Shown here one piece after another: positions 35,157 through 45,428 of a stretch of 64,000 bases of DNA. Source of the DNA: an uncultured Roseateles sp. (GTDB lineage: Bacteria > Pseudomonadota > Gammaproteobacteria > Burkholderiales > Burkholderiaceae_C); assembly GCF_913777145.1 (NCBI RefSeq), contig NZ_CAJYPS010000022.1:1-64000 (forward strand), given 5' to 3'. The notes below the pieces were generated by a model. It saw nothing but the letters and a program-made list of their open reading frames with translations, searched no databases and had not been told where the DNA came from. The position numbers and the translations under genes are program-made. Each line of letters starts with the position of its first letter. Positions within the stretch are counted from its first letter, which is position 1.

Positions 35157-35453
35157 TCAGGCTGCGAGCGCCTTGATCTTGGCGGACAGGCGGCTCTTGT
35201 GGCGAGCAGCCTTGTTCTTGTGGAAGATGCCCTTGTCGGCCACCGAGTCGATCACGACCTGGGCAGACTTGAACAGTTCGGCGGCCTTGGCCTTGTCGCC
35301 GGCGACAACGGCCTTTTGCACGTTCTTGATGACCGTGCGGAATTTGGAGCGCAGCGCGGTGTTGGCGGCGTTGAGCTTCACGTCCTGGCGGGCGCGCTTG
35401 CGACCCGATGCCAGGCGGACGGTCTTCTTCTTGGCTTTGGAGCTGGTGGCCAT
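35157..35453 (-). CDS. rpsT: 30S ribosomal protein S20
   Basis: A 98-residue basic protein with the S20 pattern: the N-terminal lysine-rich segment, [20 protein letters not shown], and a C-terminal [19 protein letters not shown] that binds 16S rRNA. It is monocistronic, with its own promoter at 35488-35517 and a terminator behind it. It is divergent from murJ, a common arrangement in betaproteobacteria. Confidence 0.98.
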   Translation of the reverse strand: MATSSKAKKKTVRLASGRKRARQDVKLNAANTALRSKFRTVIKNVQKAVVAGDKAKAAELFKSAQVVIDSVADKGIFHKNKAARHKSRLSAKIKALAA

Positions 35454-35487
35454 GCTGTGTGTATACCCAGTTGGTGCAAAGACGGCG

Positions 35488-35517
35488 AGTGTAGCACGTG
35501 GATGGCGGGGCGGCCAA
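35488..35517 (-). promoter_or_regulatory. rpsT promoter
   Basis: On the minus strand TTGGCC (35517-35512) and TACACT (35493-35488) are separated by 18 bp, a sigma-70-type arrangement that puts the start of transcription about 25-30 bases before the rpsT ATG at 35453. Confidence 0.55.
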
Positions 35518-35573
35518 GCATTTGCATGCCTTTTGTCAAAAACCCTTGGAGGCGGCCGTGATAATCCGCCGCC

Positions 35574-37136
35574 ATGAATCTGCTCCGCGCCGCGTCCACG
35601 GTTTCCCTGCTCACTCTCGCGTCGCGCATCACGGGTCTGGTCCGGGAGCAGCTCACGGCCGGATTGTTCGGTGCCACCGGCATGACGGATGCGTTCCTGG
35701 TGGCCTTCCGCATTCCCAACCTGCTGCGGCGCCTGTTCGCGGAGGGCGCATTTTCCCAGGCTTTCGTGCCGCTGCTGGCGGCCTGCCGCGCCACCGACGG
35801 CGACGAGGCCACGCACCGGCTGGTGGATGCGGTGGCCACGGTGCTGCTGTGGGCGCTGGTGGCGACCTCGGTGCTGGGCATCGTGGCCGCGCCGGTGCTG
35901 GTGTGGCTGCTGGGCTCCGGACTGTCCGAGCGCTCCTTCGACGCGTCGGTCGTGATGACGCGCTTCATGTTTCCCTACATCGGCTGCATGTCGCTGGTGG
36001 CGCTGTCCGCCGGCATCCTGAACACCTGGCGCCGTTTCGTGGTGCCTGCGGCGTCGCCGGTGCTGCTGAACCTGTCCATGATCGCCTGCGGCTGGCTGCT
36101 GGTCGGGCCGCTGCAGCGCGCCGGCTATCCCGGCATCTACGGCATGGCGGCCGGCGTGATGCTGGGCGGCGTGCTGCAGTTGGCGGTGCAGTGGCCGGCG
36201 CTGAGCCGCATCGGCATGCGGCCGCGCATGCGCTGGGGCTGGCGCGGCCTGCGCGAGTCCCAGGCCCACCCGGGCGTGCGGCGCATGCTGGTCAATATGG
36301 GGCCGGCGCTGCTGGGCGTGGGTGTGTCGCAGCTGTCGCTGATGATCAATACCCAGATCTCCAGCCACCTGGGCGAGGGCGCGACCTCCTGGCTGAACTA
36401 TGCGGACCGGCTGATGGAGTTTCCCATCGGCCTGCTGGGCGTGGCCTTGTCCGCCGTGCTGACGCCGCAGCTGTCGGCGGCCCAGGCCTCGGGCGAGAGC
36501 GGACGCTACAGCCGCCTGCTGGACTGGGGCCTGCGCATGGTGCTGCTGCTGGCGCTGCCCTGCGCGGTGGCGCTGCTGGTGTTTGCCCAGCCGCTGACCG
36601 CGGTGCTCTACCACCGCGGCGCCTTCGGCGCGGCCGATGTGGCGCACACCGCGCAGTCGGTGATGGGCTGGGGCGTGGGGCTGCTGGGGCTGATCGCGGT
36701 CAAGGTGCTGGCGCCGGGCTTTTATGCGCGCCAGGACACCGGCACGCCGGCCCGCATCGCGGTCGCGGTGCTGGTGCTGACCCAGGGCTTCAACCTGATC
36801 TTCGTGCCCTGGATAGGCGTGGCCGGCCTGGCGCTGTCCATAGGCCTGGGCGCGCTGGTCAACGCGACCTGGCTGCTGCGCGGCCTCAAGAAGCTGGGCA
36901 GCTACCGCCCCGAGTCCGGCTGGCTGGCCTATGCGCTGCGCGTGGGGCTGGGCTGTGGCGCGATGGGCCTGCTGCAGTGGCAGCTGGCGCAGCGCATAGA
37001 CTGGATCGCGCTGGGCGCCCACGAGCTGCACCGCGCGCTGTGGATGGCGGCCAGCCTGGGCGCCAGCGCACTGGTGTACTTCGCGGTGCTGCGTCTAGCC
37101 GGCCTGAAACTGGGCGCGCTGGCGCGCCCCACCTGA
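35574..37136 (+). CDS. murJ: lipid II flippase MurJ
   Basis: A 520-residue inner-membrane protein of about 14 segments in the MOP/MATE-like superfamily that flips lipid II for peptidoglycan synthesis. The family start [33 protein letters not shown] and the loop [14 protein letters not shown] are intact, including the essential arginines. ATG at 35574. It precedes the sirB1-like gene by one base. Confidence 0.96.
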   Translation: MNLLRAASTVSLLTLASRITGLVREQLTAGLFGATGMTDAFLVAFRIPNLLRRLFAEGAFSQAFVPLLAACRATDGDEATHRLVDAVATVLLWALVATSVLGIVAAPVLVWLLGSGLSERSFDASVVMTRFMFPYIGCMSLVALSAGILNTWRRFVVPAASPVLLNLSMIACGWLLVGPLQRAGYPGIYGMAAGVMLGGVLQLAVQWPALSRIGMRPRMRWGWRGLRESQAHPGVRRMLVNMGPALLGVGVSQLSLMINTQISSHLGEGATSWLNYADRLMEFPIGLLGVALSAVLTPQLSAAQASGESGRYSRLLDWGLRMVLLLALPCAVALLVFAQPLTAVLYHRGAFGAADVAHTAQSVMGWGVGLLGLIAVKVLAPGFYARQDTGTPARIAVAVLVLTQGFNLIFVPWIGVAGLALSIGLGALVNATWLLRGLKKLGSYRPESGWLAYALRVGLGCGAMGLLQWQLAQRIDWIALGAHELHRALWMAASLGASALVYFAVLRLAGLKLGALARPT

Positions 37137-37137
37137 G

Positions 37138-37998
37138 ATGCTGAAGTTCGCCCCGCCCACGCCCCTGGAGTATTTCGCCAGCCTGGTGGCTGACGACGAC
37201 CAGCTGCAGTTGCTGGAGGCGGCGGCCAGCCTGGCCCAGGACGAGCAGCCCGGGCTGGATGTGCAGGCCGTGCTCAGCGAGGTCGATGCGCTGGCGCGGC
37301 GGCTGCGCGAGCGCATCGCGTCCGACGCCTCGCCCGCGCAGCGCCTGCGCCAGCTGACCCGCTTCTTCCATGGCGAGCTGGGCTTTGCCGGCAACCTGAA
37401 CAACTACTACGCGCCCGAGAACAGCTATGTGCACCACGTGCTGCGCAGCCGGCGCGGTCTGCCGATCACGCTGTCGGTGCTGCTGCTGGAGCTGGCCGAG
37501 CAGATCGGCCTGCAGGCCAGCGGCGTGGCCTTTCCGGGCCATTTCCTGGTGAAGTGCCGCATCGGTGCGGGTGAGGCGGTGCTGGATCCGTTCACCGGCG
37601 AGTCGCTGTCCGCCTCGCGGCTGGAGGAGTTGCTGGCGGTCTACCGCCAGAACAGCGGCTGGCCGGGCGACCTGGAGTTGCCGCTGGACTTCTTTCTGCG
37701 TGGCGCTGCGCCGCGCCAGATCCTGGCACGCATGCTGCGCAATCTGAAGGAAATCCACCGCGCGTCGCAGGACTGGCCGCGCCAGCTCGCGGTGCAGCAA
37801 CGCCTGGTGATCCTGCTTCCGCAGGACCTGCCGGAGCGGCGCGACCGCGGCCTGGTGCTGGCCGAGCTGGGCGCGGCCGAGGCGGCGCTGGCCGACCTGC
37901 AGGCCTACCTGGCGAAGCATGGCGACGCGCCGGACGCGCCCGCGCTGCGCGAGCGGGTGGCCGAGCTGCAAGTTCGGCAACGGCCGCCGCTTCAGTGA
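37138..37998 (+). CDS. SirB1-family transglutaminase-like/TPR protein
   Basis: A 286-residue cytosolic protein. The central transglutaminase-like domain carries LRSRRGLPITLSVLLLELAEQIGL and ASGVAFPGHFLVKC, followed by TPR-like helices. Family members lack a proven enzymatic activity, and the usual Cys of the transglutaminase triad is not obvious here. It starts one base after murJ and is co-transcribed with it. Confidence 0.9.
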   Translation: MLKFAPPTPLEYFASLVADDDQLQLLEAAASLAQDEQPGLDVQAVLSEVDALARRLRERIASDASPAQRLRQLTRFFHGELGFAGNLNNYYAPENSYVHHVLRSRRGLPITLSVLLLELAEQIGLQASGVAFPGHFLVKCRIGAGEAVLDPFTGESLSASRLEELLAVYRQNSGWPGDLELPLDFFLRGAAPRQILARMLRNLKEIHRASQDWPRQLAVQQRLVILLPQDLPERRDRGLVLAELGAAEAALADLQAYLAKHGDAPDAPALRERVAELQVRQRPPLQ

Positions 37999-38035
37999 CA
38001 ATCGCGCGCTTTTTTCACCGACTCACCGCCCTCCG

Positions 38036-39100
38036 ATGCCGATGAACCTCAGCAAGCCCCAACGCACGGCCCTGGCCTGGGCGGGTGTCGCGCTGCTCGC
38101 CGCGCTGCTGCTGTGGCTGCTGGCGCCGGTGTTCGCGCCCTTTATTGCGGCCGCGGTACTGGCCTATGTGCTGGCACCGGCCGTGCAGGCGCTGACCGCG
38201 CGACGCGTGCCGCGCACGCTGGCCGTGCTGGCGGTGGAGCTGCTGTTCGGGCTGGCGTTGCTGGCGCTGCTGCTGCTGATCCTGCCCATACTGAGCAAGG
38301 AGCTGCCGGCGCTGCGCGAGCAGATCCCGCTGCTGGCCAAGGCGGCCAACGACAAGCTCGCGCCCTGGCTGGCCTCGCACGGCATCCAGCTGCAGCTGGA
38401 CCCCGCCAGCATCAAGGCCTTCGTGCTGAAGTACCTGGATGCCAACCTGGAGGACTGGATCGCGACTGCGCTGAGCTCGGCGCGCATAGGCGGCAGCTTC
38501 GTGCTGGCGCTGGTGGGCAATGCGGTGCTGCTGCCGGTCGTGCTGTTCTATCTGCTGTACGACTGGCGCTCGCTGCAGGCCCGCGCCTGGGCGCTGGTGC
38601 CGCCCGCGGCGCGCGAGCCGGTGGGTGGCTTCCTGGCCGAGTGCGACCAGATGCTGGGCCAGTACCTGCGCGGCCAGCTGCTGGTGATGGGCGCGCTGGC
38701 CATCTTCTACAGCGCCGCGCTGGCGCTGGCCGGCTTCGACCTGGCGCTGCCCATAGGCGTGTTCACCGGTCTGGCCGTATTCATTCCCTATGTGGGCTTC
38801 GGCCTGGGCCTGGTGCTGGCGCTGCTGGCCGGGCTGCTGCAGTTCGCCAGCCTCTACGGGCCGCTGGCCGTGGCCGTGGTGTTCGGCATGGGCCAGTTGC
38901 TGGAGAGCTTTGTGCTGACGCCGCGGCTGGTGGGCGAGCGCATCGGCCTGTCGCCGCTGATGGTGATCTTCGCGCTGCTGGCCTTCGGCCATCTGCTGGG
39001 CTTCGTGGGGGTGTTGATTGCGCTGCCGGTGTCGGCGCTGGGGGTGGTCGCGGCGCGGCGCCTGCATGCGGCCTACCTTGGCAGCAGTTTGTTCCGGTGA
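38036..39100 (+). CDS. AI-2E family transporter (PerM-like)
   Basis: About 354 residues with the family's seven or eight membrane segments: two near the N terminus (WAGVALLAALLLWLLAPVF, FIAAAVLAYVLAPAVQAL), a soluble loop rich in charged helices, and a C-terminal cluster with FIPYVGFGLGLVLALLAGLLQF and LTPRLVGERIGLSPL. Members export small molecules or ions; a quorum-signal role is not general. The ATG at 38036 or two codons later is plausible; longer frames reach back into the sirB1-like gene and are not credible. Confidence 0.9.
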   Translation: MPMNLSKPQRTALAWAGVALLAALLLWLLAPVFAPFIAAAVLAYVLAPAVQALTARRVPRTLAVLAVELLFGLALLALLLLILPILSKELPALREQIPLLAKAANDKLAPWLASHGIQLQLDPASIKAFVLKYLDANLEDWIATALSSARIGGSFVLALVGNAVLLPVVLFYLLYDWRSLQARAWALVPPAAREPVGGFLAECDQMLGQYLRGQLLVMGALAIFYSAALALAGFDLALPIGVFTGLAVFIPYVGFGLGLVLALLAGLLQFASLYGPLAVAVVFGMGQLLESFVLTPRLVGERIGLSPLMVIFALLAFGHLLGFVGVLIALPVSALGVVAARRLHAAYLGSSLFR

Positions 39101-39110
39101 GGCGTCCGCG

Positions 39111-39791
39111 ATGAGACAGATCCCGCTGGCGCTGCTGGCGCCGCCCGTTCACAACTTCGACAACTTCATGCCCGGCGCCAATGCCGAGGCGCTGCACTAC
39201 CTGAATTCGCTGACCCCGGGCGACCCGCCGGTGCTGTTGTGGGGCCCCACCGGCTCCGGCAAGACCCACCTGCTGCGCGCGCTGGCCGAGCGCTGGCAGG
39301 CGGCCGGCCTGCGCGCCGCCTGGTACGACGCCACCACGCCGCTGCCCTGGGAGCTGCCGGCCCACGAGAGCCTGCTGCTGCTGGACGACTGCCAGAGCTT
39401 CGACGCCGGCCAGCAGCACGCGGCCTTCGCGCTGTTCGTCGCGTCGGCCGGGCAGGGCTACACCGTGGTGGCCACGGCCGACGCGCCGGCGGTGGCGCTG
39501 GAGCTGCGCGAGGACCTGCGCACCCGCCTGGGCTGGGGCCCCAGCTTCCAGCTCGAGCCGCTCGGCGAGCCCGAGATGCGCGCCGCACTGCGTCGCGAGG
39601 CGGACCGCCGCGGCCTGCTGCTGGGCGACGAGGTGCTGTCCTATCTGCTGACCCGCTTCGAGCGCAATCTCAAGGGCCTGATGGCGCTGCTGGAGCGGCT
39701 GGACGACTTTGCGCTGTCCAGCAAGCGCGCGCTGACGCTGCCGCTGCTGCGGCAGATGCTGGCCGACGAGAAAACCGAATCCAAGCCATGA
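39111..39791 (+). CDS. hda: DnaA regulatory inactivator Hda
   Basis: A 226-residue AAA+ protein related to DnaA domain III. It begins with a clamp-binding-type peptide (MRQIPLALLAPP), then Walker A GPTGSGKTHL and Walker B LLLLDDCQ, and ends without the DnaA DNA-binding domain. With the sliding clamp it stimulates ATP hydrolysis by DnaA to limit re-initiation. It overlaps the HAD phosphatase gene by 4 bases, in the order hda-HAD-pcnB-folK seen in related genomes. Confidence 0.94.
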   Translation: MRQIPLALLAPPVHNFDNFMPGANAEALHYLNSLTPGDPPVLLWGPTGSGKTHLLRALAERWQAAGLRAAWYDATTPLPWELPAHESLLLLDDCQSFDAGQQHAAFALFVASAGQGYTVVATADAPAVALELREDLRTRLGWGPSFQLEPLGEPEMRAALRREADRRGLLLGDEVLSYLLTRFERNLKGLMALLERLDDFALSSKRALTLPLLRQMLADEKTESKP

Positions 39792-40456
39792 ACCTGACCC
39801 TCTTCGATCTCGACGGGACGCTGATCCCGGTGGATTCCGACCACGCCTTCGGCGCCTTCATGGTGGAGGTGGGCTGGGCCGACCGTGCCCACTGGGGGGC
39901 GCGCAACGACGAGTTTTTTGCGCAGTACAACGCCGGCCAGCTGGACCTGCCGGCCTACATCGAGTTCGCGACCTCGGCCTGGCGCCACCGGCCGCTGGAC
40001 GAGGCGCTGGCGATGCGCGAGCGCTTCATCACCCAGGTGCTGCGGCCCGCGCTGCGGCCCGAGGCGCGCGCGCTGGTGGAGCGCCACCGCGAGGCCGGCG
40101 ACCTGCTGGCCATCGTCACCGCCACCAACGAGTTCGTGACCACGCCCTTCGCCCAGGCCTTCGGCGTGGAGCACCTGATCGCGGTGCGCCTGGCGCGCGA
40201 CGAGGCGGGCCGCTACACCGGGGCCATCGACGGCGTACCCAGCTTTCGCGAGGGCAAGATCGCCCGCGTGGAATCCTGGCTGCAGGGCCTCGGGGCACAA
40301 TGGCGCGACTTCGAGCGCGTCACGTTCTACAGCGACTCGACCAACGACCTGCCGCTGCTCGAGCGTGTCAGCCATCCGGTCGCAACCAACCCCAGCCCCG
40401 CGCTCGCGCGCATCGCCGCCGAACGCGGCTGGGCTCAGCTGCAACTCTTCGCATGA
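39788..40456 (+). CDS. HAD-IB family phosphatase
   Basis: A 222-residue haloacid-dehalogenase hydrolase. Motif I DLDGTLIPVDSD has the nucleophile Asp 7 and general acid Asp 9. Motif II is VTATNEF, and motif IV is SDSTNDLPLL. The family includes phosphoserine phosphatase-like enzymes; the cytosolic substrate is not determined by sequence. ATGA overlaps join it to hda upstream and pcnB downstream. Confidence 0.93.
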   Translation: MNLTLFDLDGTLIPVDSDHAFGAFMVEVGWADRAHWGARNDEFFAQYNAGQLDLPAYIEFATSAWRHRPLDEALAMRERFITQVLRPALRPEARALVERHREAGDLLAIVTATNEFVTTPFAQAFGVEHLIAVRLARDEAGRYTGAIDGVPSFREGKIARVESWLQGLGAQWRDFERVTFYSDSTNDLPLLERVSHPVATNPSPALARIAAERGWAQLQLFA

Positions 40457-42036
40457 TCAAGAAGTTCATCGACAAGCTGCTCGGCAAGCCCGCATCGGGC
40501 GCCGGCAAGAACCCGCTGGGTCAGCGGGTGGAGATTCCCGCCGAGGTGCATGGCATCAACCCCGAGCTGCTCGACGAGCGCGCGGTCAAGGTGGTGCGCA
40601 CGCTGACCGACGCAGGCTTCGAGGCCTACATCGTCGGCGGCGCGGTGCGCGATCTGCTGCTGGGCGTACGGCCCAAGGACTTCGACGTGGCCACCAATGC
40701 CACGCCCGAGCAGGTCAAGGGCCTGTTCCGGCGCGCCTTCATCATCGGCCGGCGCTTTCGCATCGTGCACGTGGTCTACGGCCGTGGGCGCGAGCACGAG
40801 GTCATCGAGGTGTCCACCTTCCGCGCGCTGCTGACCGAGGCGGACGCCGATTCGGTGGCCGGCAACGAGAAGACCTCCAAGCGCGAGCTGGAAGGCAAGG
40901 CCCATGCGGTGGACGCCAGCGGCCGCGTGCTGCGCGACAACGTCTGGGGTCCGCAGATCGAGGACGCGGCGCGCCGTGACTTCACGGTCAACGCGATGTA
41001 CTACGACCCGCAGCGCCAGCTGGTGGTCGACTACCACGGCGGCCTGGCCGACGCCAAGGCCAAGCTGCTGCGCATGATCGGCGACCCCGAGACCCGCTAC
41101 CGCGAGGACCCGGTGCGCATCATCCGTGCGGTGCGTTTCGCGGCCAAGCTGGGCTTCGAGCTCGAGAAGAAGACGCTGGCGCCGGTCAAGGGCTCGGTGC
41201 CGCTGCTGGCCAATGTGCCGGCTTCGCGCCTGTTCGACGAGATGATCAAGCTGCTGCAGACCGGCCATGCGCTGGCCAGCCTGGCGCAGCTCAAGAAGCT
41301 GGGCCTGGTGGGGCAGGGCGGCAAGGGCGCGTTCGCGGTGCTGGATGCGCTGCTGACCGACACCGGCGACCTGCCGGCCGGCGTGCGGGGGCAGTTCGTG
41401 CGCCAGGCGCTGGAAGACACTGACCGCCGCGTGCAGGACGGCCGTGGCGTCAGCCCCAGCTTCATGCTGGCCTGCATGCTGTGGCACGAGGTGCAGGAGC
41501 GCTGGCTGAAGAACCGCGAGGCCGGCGAGCCCACGGTGCCGGCGCTGGCCCAGGCCATTGACACCGTGTTCGACGCCCGCGTGGGCGACATCTCCGGCCG
41601 CGGCAAGCTGGCGGCCGACATGCGCGAGATCTGGATGATGCAGCCGCGCTTCGAGCGCCGCAGCGGCTCGGGCGTGTTCAGCCTCATCGAGCAGCCGCGC
41701 TACCGCGCCGGCTTCGACTTCCTGCGTCTGCGTGCGGACGTGGGCGAGGTCGATGCGGCGCTGGCCGACTGGTGGGAAGACTTCGCACTGGGCAGCGATG
41801 ACGATCGTCAGGCGCTGCTGGCCGATGCCCGTGCCGCACAGCAGAAGGCGCCGCGCGCCGTGCGCGCGCCCAAGCCGGCACCCTCGCGGGTGGCCGAGGG
41901 GGCGGCAGCCGATGAAGACGAGGGTGACGGTGAAGCCCCGGCCGACGACGGCGCCGCCGCGCCGGCCCGCAAGCGCCGCCGTCGCCGCCGCAAACCGGCC
42001 GGCGCAGGCGGCAGCGCCGCCCCGACCGCCGAGTGA
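40453..42036 (+). CDS. pcnB: poly(A) polymerase I
   Basis: A 527-residue class II nucleotidyltransferase with [27 protein letters not shown] (catalytic carboxylates in DFD), [12 protein letters not shown] and [21 protein letters not shown]. It adds 3' adenylate tails that destabilise RNA. A bacterial poly(A) polymerase-type C-terminal extension with an arginine- and alanine-rich tail (KRRRRRRKP) distinguishes it from CCA-adding enzymes. The start ATG at 40453 overlaps the HAD stop. Confidence 0.95.
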   Translation: MIKKFIDKLLGKPASGAGKNPLGQRVEIPAEVHGINPELLDERAVKVVRTLTDAGFEAYIVGGAVRDLLLGVRPKDFDVATNATPEQVKGLFRRAFIIGRRFRIVHVVYGRGREHEVIEVSTFRALLTEADADSVAGNEKTSKRELEGKAHAVDASGRVLRDNVWGPQIEDAARRDFTVNAMYYDPQRQLVVDYHGGLADAKAKLLRMIGDPETRYREDPVRIIRAVRFAAKLGFELEKKTLAPVKGSVPLLANVPASRLFDEMIKLLQTGHALASLAQLKKLGLVGQGGKGAFAVLDALLTDTGDLPAGVRGQFVRQALEDTDRRVQDGRGVSPSFMLACMLWHEVQERWLKNREAGEPTVPALAQAIDTVFDARVGDISGRGKLAADMREIWMMQPRFERRSGSGVFSLIEQPRYRAGFDFLRLRADVGEVDAALADWWEDFALGSDDDRQALLADARAAQQKAPRAVRAPKPAPSRVAEGAAADEDEGDGEAPADDGAAAPARKRRRRRRKPAGAGGSAAPTAE

Positions 42037-42509
42037 GCACGCGGGCCTATATCGGCCTGGGCGCCAACCTCGGCGTGGACCTGGCCGCCACGCTGCAGCA
42101 GGCGCTGCAGCAGCTGGCGGCGCTGCCGCAGACTCGGCTGGAGGCCGTGTCCTCGGCCTGGCGCAGCGCGCCGGTGGAGGCCCAGGGGCCGGACTTCCTG
42201 AATGCGGTCGCCGCGCTGGATACCGAGCTGGCGCCGCTGGCGCTCTTGGATGCGCTGCAGGCCATAGAGCAGGCCCATGGCCGCGAACGGCCCTATCGCA
42301 ACGCGCCGCGCACGCTGGACCTGGACCTGCTGCTCTACGGCGGGCTGCAGATGGCCAGTGAGCGCCTGACGCTGCCTCACCCGCGGCTGGGCGAGCGGGC
42401 CTTCGTGTTGCGGCCCTTGCTGGAGATCGCGCCCGAGCTGGCGGGCCTGGCCCGGGGCACGGGCTGGCAGAGCCAGGTGCTGGAACGCTGGGGCGCGCTG
42501 ACGCGCTGA
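42033..42509 (+). CDS. folK: 2-amino-4-hydroxy-6-hydroxymethyldihydropteridine pyrophosphokinase
   Basis: A 158-residue enzyme of folate synthesis. The motifs [29 protein letters not shown] and the signature [14 protein letters not shown] with its metal-binding aspartates are present. It starts with GTG at 42033, overlapping the pcnB stop (GTGA). Confidence 0.97.
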   Translation: MSTRAYIGLGANLGVDLAATLQQALQQLAALPQTRLEAVSSAWRSAPVEAQGPDFLNAVAALDTELAPLALLDALQAIEQAHGRERPYRNAPRTLDLDLLLYGGLQMASERLTLPHPRLGERAFVLRPLLEIAPELAGLARGTGWQSQVLERWGALTR

Positions 42510-42518
42510 AGTCACGCC

Positions 42519-43640
42519 ATGGGTCCCACCTTGCTCCGGGTCTGGCGCGGCCTGCGCGCCGACAGCTTCTTCAAGATCCTGCTGGCTGCACTGCTGCTGC
42601 TGAGCCTGCTGGCGCCGTCGCGCATCCCGTCCTACCCGGGGCTGGTGGACTGGCCCACCATGGCCGCGCTGACCGGCCTGCTGCTGCTGACCAAGGGGTT
42701 GGAGCTCAGCGGCGTGCTGCACCGCCTGGGCCGCCTGCTGGTGGGCGTGATGGCGACCGAGCGGGCCGCGGCGCTGAGCCTGGTGCTGGCGGCGGCGCTG
42801 TTGTCCACGGTGCTGACCAACGATGTGGCGCTGTTCGTCGTCGTGCCGCTGACGCTGGGCGTGTGCCGCATGACCGGCCTGCCGCTAACCCGGCTGGTGG
42901 TGTTCGAGGCGCTGGCGGTGAACGCCGGCTCGGCGCTGACGCCGATTGGCAATCCGCAGAACCTGTTCCTGTGGCAGCTGGCCCAGGTGTCCTTCGCCGA
43001 GTTCGTGTGGCATCAGCTGCCGCTGGTCATGGGGCTGATGGCGGCGTTGCTGGCGCTGACCGCCTGGACCTTCGGCAGCCGCCGCATCGCAGTGCGCGAC
43101 GACGACCACACGCCGCTGGACAAGCGGCTGCTGGCGGTGTCGCTGCTGCTGTATGTGCCGTTCCTGGTGGCGACCGACCTGCATCAGCCGGGTTGGGCTG
43201 TGGCCGGCGTGCTGATGGTCTTTCTCGTGTTGCGCCCGGCCGTGCTGGCGGAGCTGGACTGGGGGCTGCTGCTGGTCTTCGTGCTGATGTTCATCGACCT
43301 GCGCCTGCTCGCCGGCCTGCCCCTGGTGCAGCAGGCCATGCAGGGCCTGGGCCTGCAGCACCCGGTGTCGCTGTACCTGGCCGGCATCGCGGCCAGCCAG
43401 GTGGTCAGCAATGTGCCGGCCGCGATCGCGCTGGCCGAGTACTCCAGCAACTGGCGCGTGCTGGCCTATGCGGTGAACGTGGGCGGCTTCGGGCTGATGG
43501 TGGGCTCGCTGGCCAATCTGATCGCGCTGCGCCTGACCGGCGACCGCCAGGCCTGGAAGCTCTTCCATGTCTATGCGCTGCCGGCGCTGGGGGTGGCTGC
43601 GCTGCTGGGCTACGTGCTGCTGTTTCGCGCGGCCGCCTGA
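42519..43640 (+). CDS. SLC13/ArsB-NhaD-type anion permease
   Basis: A 373-residue protein of about ten membrane segments. It has the ion-transporter superfamily repeats LTNDVALFVVVPLTLGV and SNVPAAIALAEYS and the central NAGSALTPIGNPQNLFLW, which is shared by arsenite, citrate and Na+/H+ permeases. It starts 9 bases after folK. The transported ion cannot be told from sequence alone. Confidence 0.9.
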   Translation: MGPTLLRVWRGLRADSFFKILLAALLLLSLLAPSRIPSYPGLVDWPTMAALTGLLLLTKGLELSGVLHRLGRLLVGVMATERAAALSLVLAAALLSTVLTNDVALFVVVPLTLGVCRMTGLPLTRLVVFEALAVNAGSALTPIGNPQNLFLWQLAQVSFAEFVWHQLPLVMGLMAALLALTAWTFGSRRIAVRDDDHTPLDKRLLAVSLLLYVPFLVATDLHQPGWAVAGVLMVFLVLRPAVLAELDWGLLLVFVLMFIDLRLLAGLPLVQQAMQGLGLQHPVSLYLAGIAASQVVSNVPAAIALAEYSSNWRVLAYAVNVGGFGLMVGSLANLIALRLTGDRQAWKLFHVYALPALGVAALLGYVLLFRAAA

Positions 43641-43674
43641 GCCGCCGCCGGCGGTTTGGCCGGTTGCGGTGTGG

Positions 43675-43723
43675 GGGTCATGAAACGGTCATCGTCGGGT
43701 CACGTGAGGCGGCTAGGTAGAAT
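43675..43723 (+). promoter_or_regulatory. Pho box and -10 element for the DUF47-pit operon
   Basis: Three units GGTCAT, GGTCAT and GGTCAC occur at exact 11-bp intervals (TCAT 43678, TCAT 43689, TCAC 43700), followed 14 bases later by TAGAAT (43718-43723) as -10. This is the tandem PhoB-site arrangement and stands about 40 bases before the start of the phosphate-transport operon, so activation under phosphate starvation is predicted. Confidence 0.75.
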
Positions 43724-43761
43724 CCCCGCCCTTAACCACGACGATACCGACAAGGACGGCC

Positions 43762-44409
43762 ATGCTGTTCGGAAAACTGCTGCCCCGCGAGGGCAATTTT
43801 TTTGAGCTCTTCAACCAGCACGGCAGCCATATTGCCGAAGGCGCGCGGGCTTTCCAGCGCATGATCGAGAACTACGCCGATCCTGCGCTGCGTCAGCAAT
43901 ACGCCGAGGTGGTGGACCGCGAGGAGCGCGCGGCCGACCGCGTGACCGCCGAGGTCAACCGCCTGCTGCACCGCACCTTCATCACGCCCATCGATCGCGA
44001 GCAGATCCATGGCCTGATCAATGCGATGGACGACATCCTGGACCTGCTGCAGGACTCGACCGAGACCATGTCGCTGTACGACGTGCGCGCGCTGCCCGAG
44101 CCCGCGCTGCAGCTGGCCACGCTGTCGGTGCGCTGCTGCGAGCGCGTGCAGCATGCGATCACGCTGTTGCCCAACCTCAGCCAGCCGGCCACCACCGAGG
44201 CCGCGCTCAAGACCTGCGAGGAGATCGACAAGCTCGAATCCGACGCGGACCGCGTGATGCGCGCCGCGATGTCGCGGCTGTTCCGCGACGAGGCCGATGT
44301 GCGCGAGCTGATCAAGATGAAGGTGGTCTACGAGCAGCTCGAGACCATCTCCGACCGCTGTGAGGACGTCGCCAACCTGATCGAGGGCATCGTCCTCGAG
44401 AATTCCTGA
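43762..44409 (+). CDS. DUF47 PhoU-like phosphate transport regulator
   Basis: A 215-residue all-helical cytosolic protein (LLPREGNFFELFNQHGSHIAEGARAF start, then EERAADRVTAEVNRLLHRTFITPIDREQI) of the DUF47 family, which resembles PhoU and accompanies Pit transporters. It is thought to gate or regulate the transporter. It lies 8 bases before pit under a shared Pho box. Confidence 0.94.
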   Translation: MLFGKLLPREGNFFELFNQHGSHIAEGARAFQRMIENYADPALRQQYAEVVDREERAADRVTAEVNRLLHRTFITPIDREQIHGLINAMDDILDLLQDSTETMSLYDVRALPEPALQLATLSVRCCERVQHAITLLPNLSQPATTEAALKTCEEIDKLESDADRVMRAAMSRLFRDEADVRELIKMKVVYEQLETISDRCEDVANLIEGIVLENS

Positions 44410-44417
44410 GCCTGGCC

Positions 44418-45428
44418 ATGCCGCATGCGGAGATAGCCTTCTGGGTGGTGGCGCTGCTGGTGCTGCTGGCCCTGCTGTTCGATTTCATGAATGGCTTCCA
44501 TGACGCCGCGAACTCCATCGCGACCGTGGTGTCCACCGGGGTGCTCAAGCCCCAGCAGGCGGTGCTGTTCGCCGCCTTCTTCAATGTCGTCGCGGTCGCG
44601 TTCTTCCAGCTCAAGGTGGCCGCCACCATAGGCAAGGGCATCGTGATCCCGGGCGTGGTGGATCAGCACGTGGTGTTCGGCGCGCTGATAGGCGCCATCG
44701 CCTGGAATGCGATCACCTGGTGGTGGGGCATCCCGTCCAGTTCGTCCCATGCGCTGATAGGTGGCATCGCCGGCGCGGTGCTGGCCAAGGCCGGCCCGAG
44801 CGCGCTGGTGGCCGCGGGCATCTGGAAGACCGTGGCCTTTATCGTCGTGTCGCCGCTGCTGGGCTATGTGTTCGGCTCGCTGCTGATGGTGGCCGTGGCC
44901 TGGATCTGCCGCGACAAGTCACCGCTGCGCATAGACCGCTGGTTCCGGCGCCTGCAGCTGCTGTCGGCCGGCCTCTACAGCCTGGGCCATGGCGGCAACG
45001 ATGCGCAGAAGACCATAGGCCTGATCTGGATGCTGCTGATCGCGTCCGGCATGGTGGCCGCCGGTGAGGCTTCGCCGCCGACCTGGGTCATCGTGGCCTG
45101 CTACATCGCGATCGGCATGGGCACCATGTTCGGCGGCTGGCGCATCGTGAAGACCATGGGCCAGCGCATCACCAAGCTCAAGCCGGTGGGCGGCTTCTGT
45201 GCCGAGACCGGCGGCGCGATGACGCTGTTCCTGGCCACGGCCATGGGCGTGCCGGTGTCGACCACCCACACCATCACCGGCGCCATCGTCGGCGTGGGCT
45301 CGGTGCAGCGCGCCGCTGCGGTGCGCTGGGGTGTGGCCGGCAGCATCATCTGGGCTTGGATCTTCACCATCCCCGCCGCGGCCCTGATGGCCGGCGGCTG
45401 CTACTGGCTCAGCCTGCTGCTGTTCTGA
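44418..45428 (+). CDS. pit: PiT-family inorganic phosphate transporter
   Basis: A 336-residue membrane protein with the two inverted PHO-4 repeats: DFMNGFHDAANSIATVVSTG near the N terminus and SLGHGGNDAQKTIGLIWM in the middle. It has ten or so membrane segments and takes up metal-phosphate with protons. Its 3' end overlaps the convergent TM2 gene by 28 bases. Confidence 0.95.
   Translation: MPHAEIAFWVVALLVLLALLFDFMNGFHDAANSIATVVSTGVLKPQQAVLFAAFFNVVAVAFFQLKVAATIGKGIVIPGVVDQHVVFGALIGAIAWNAITWWWGIPSSSSHALIGGIAGAVLAKAGPSALVAAGIWKTVAFIVVSPLLGYVFGSLLMVAVAWICRDKSPLRIDRWFRRLQLLSAGLYSLGHGGNDAQKTIGLIWMLLIASGMVAAGEASPPTWVIVACYIAIGMGTMFGGWRIVKTMGQRITKLKPVGGFCAETGGAMTLFLATAMGVPVSTTHTITGAIVGVGSVQRAAAVRWGVAGSIIWAWIFTIPAAALMAGGCYWLSLLLF

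Noticed and set aside
35533..35565. A murJ promoter TTGTCA...GATAAT
   Set aside because: The spacing is 21 bp and the -10 would leave almost no leader before the ATG at 35574, so it is not supported.
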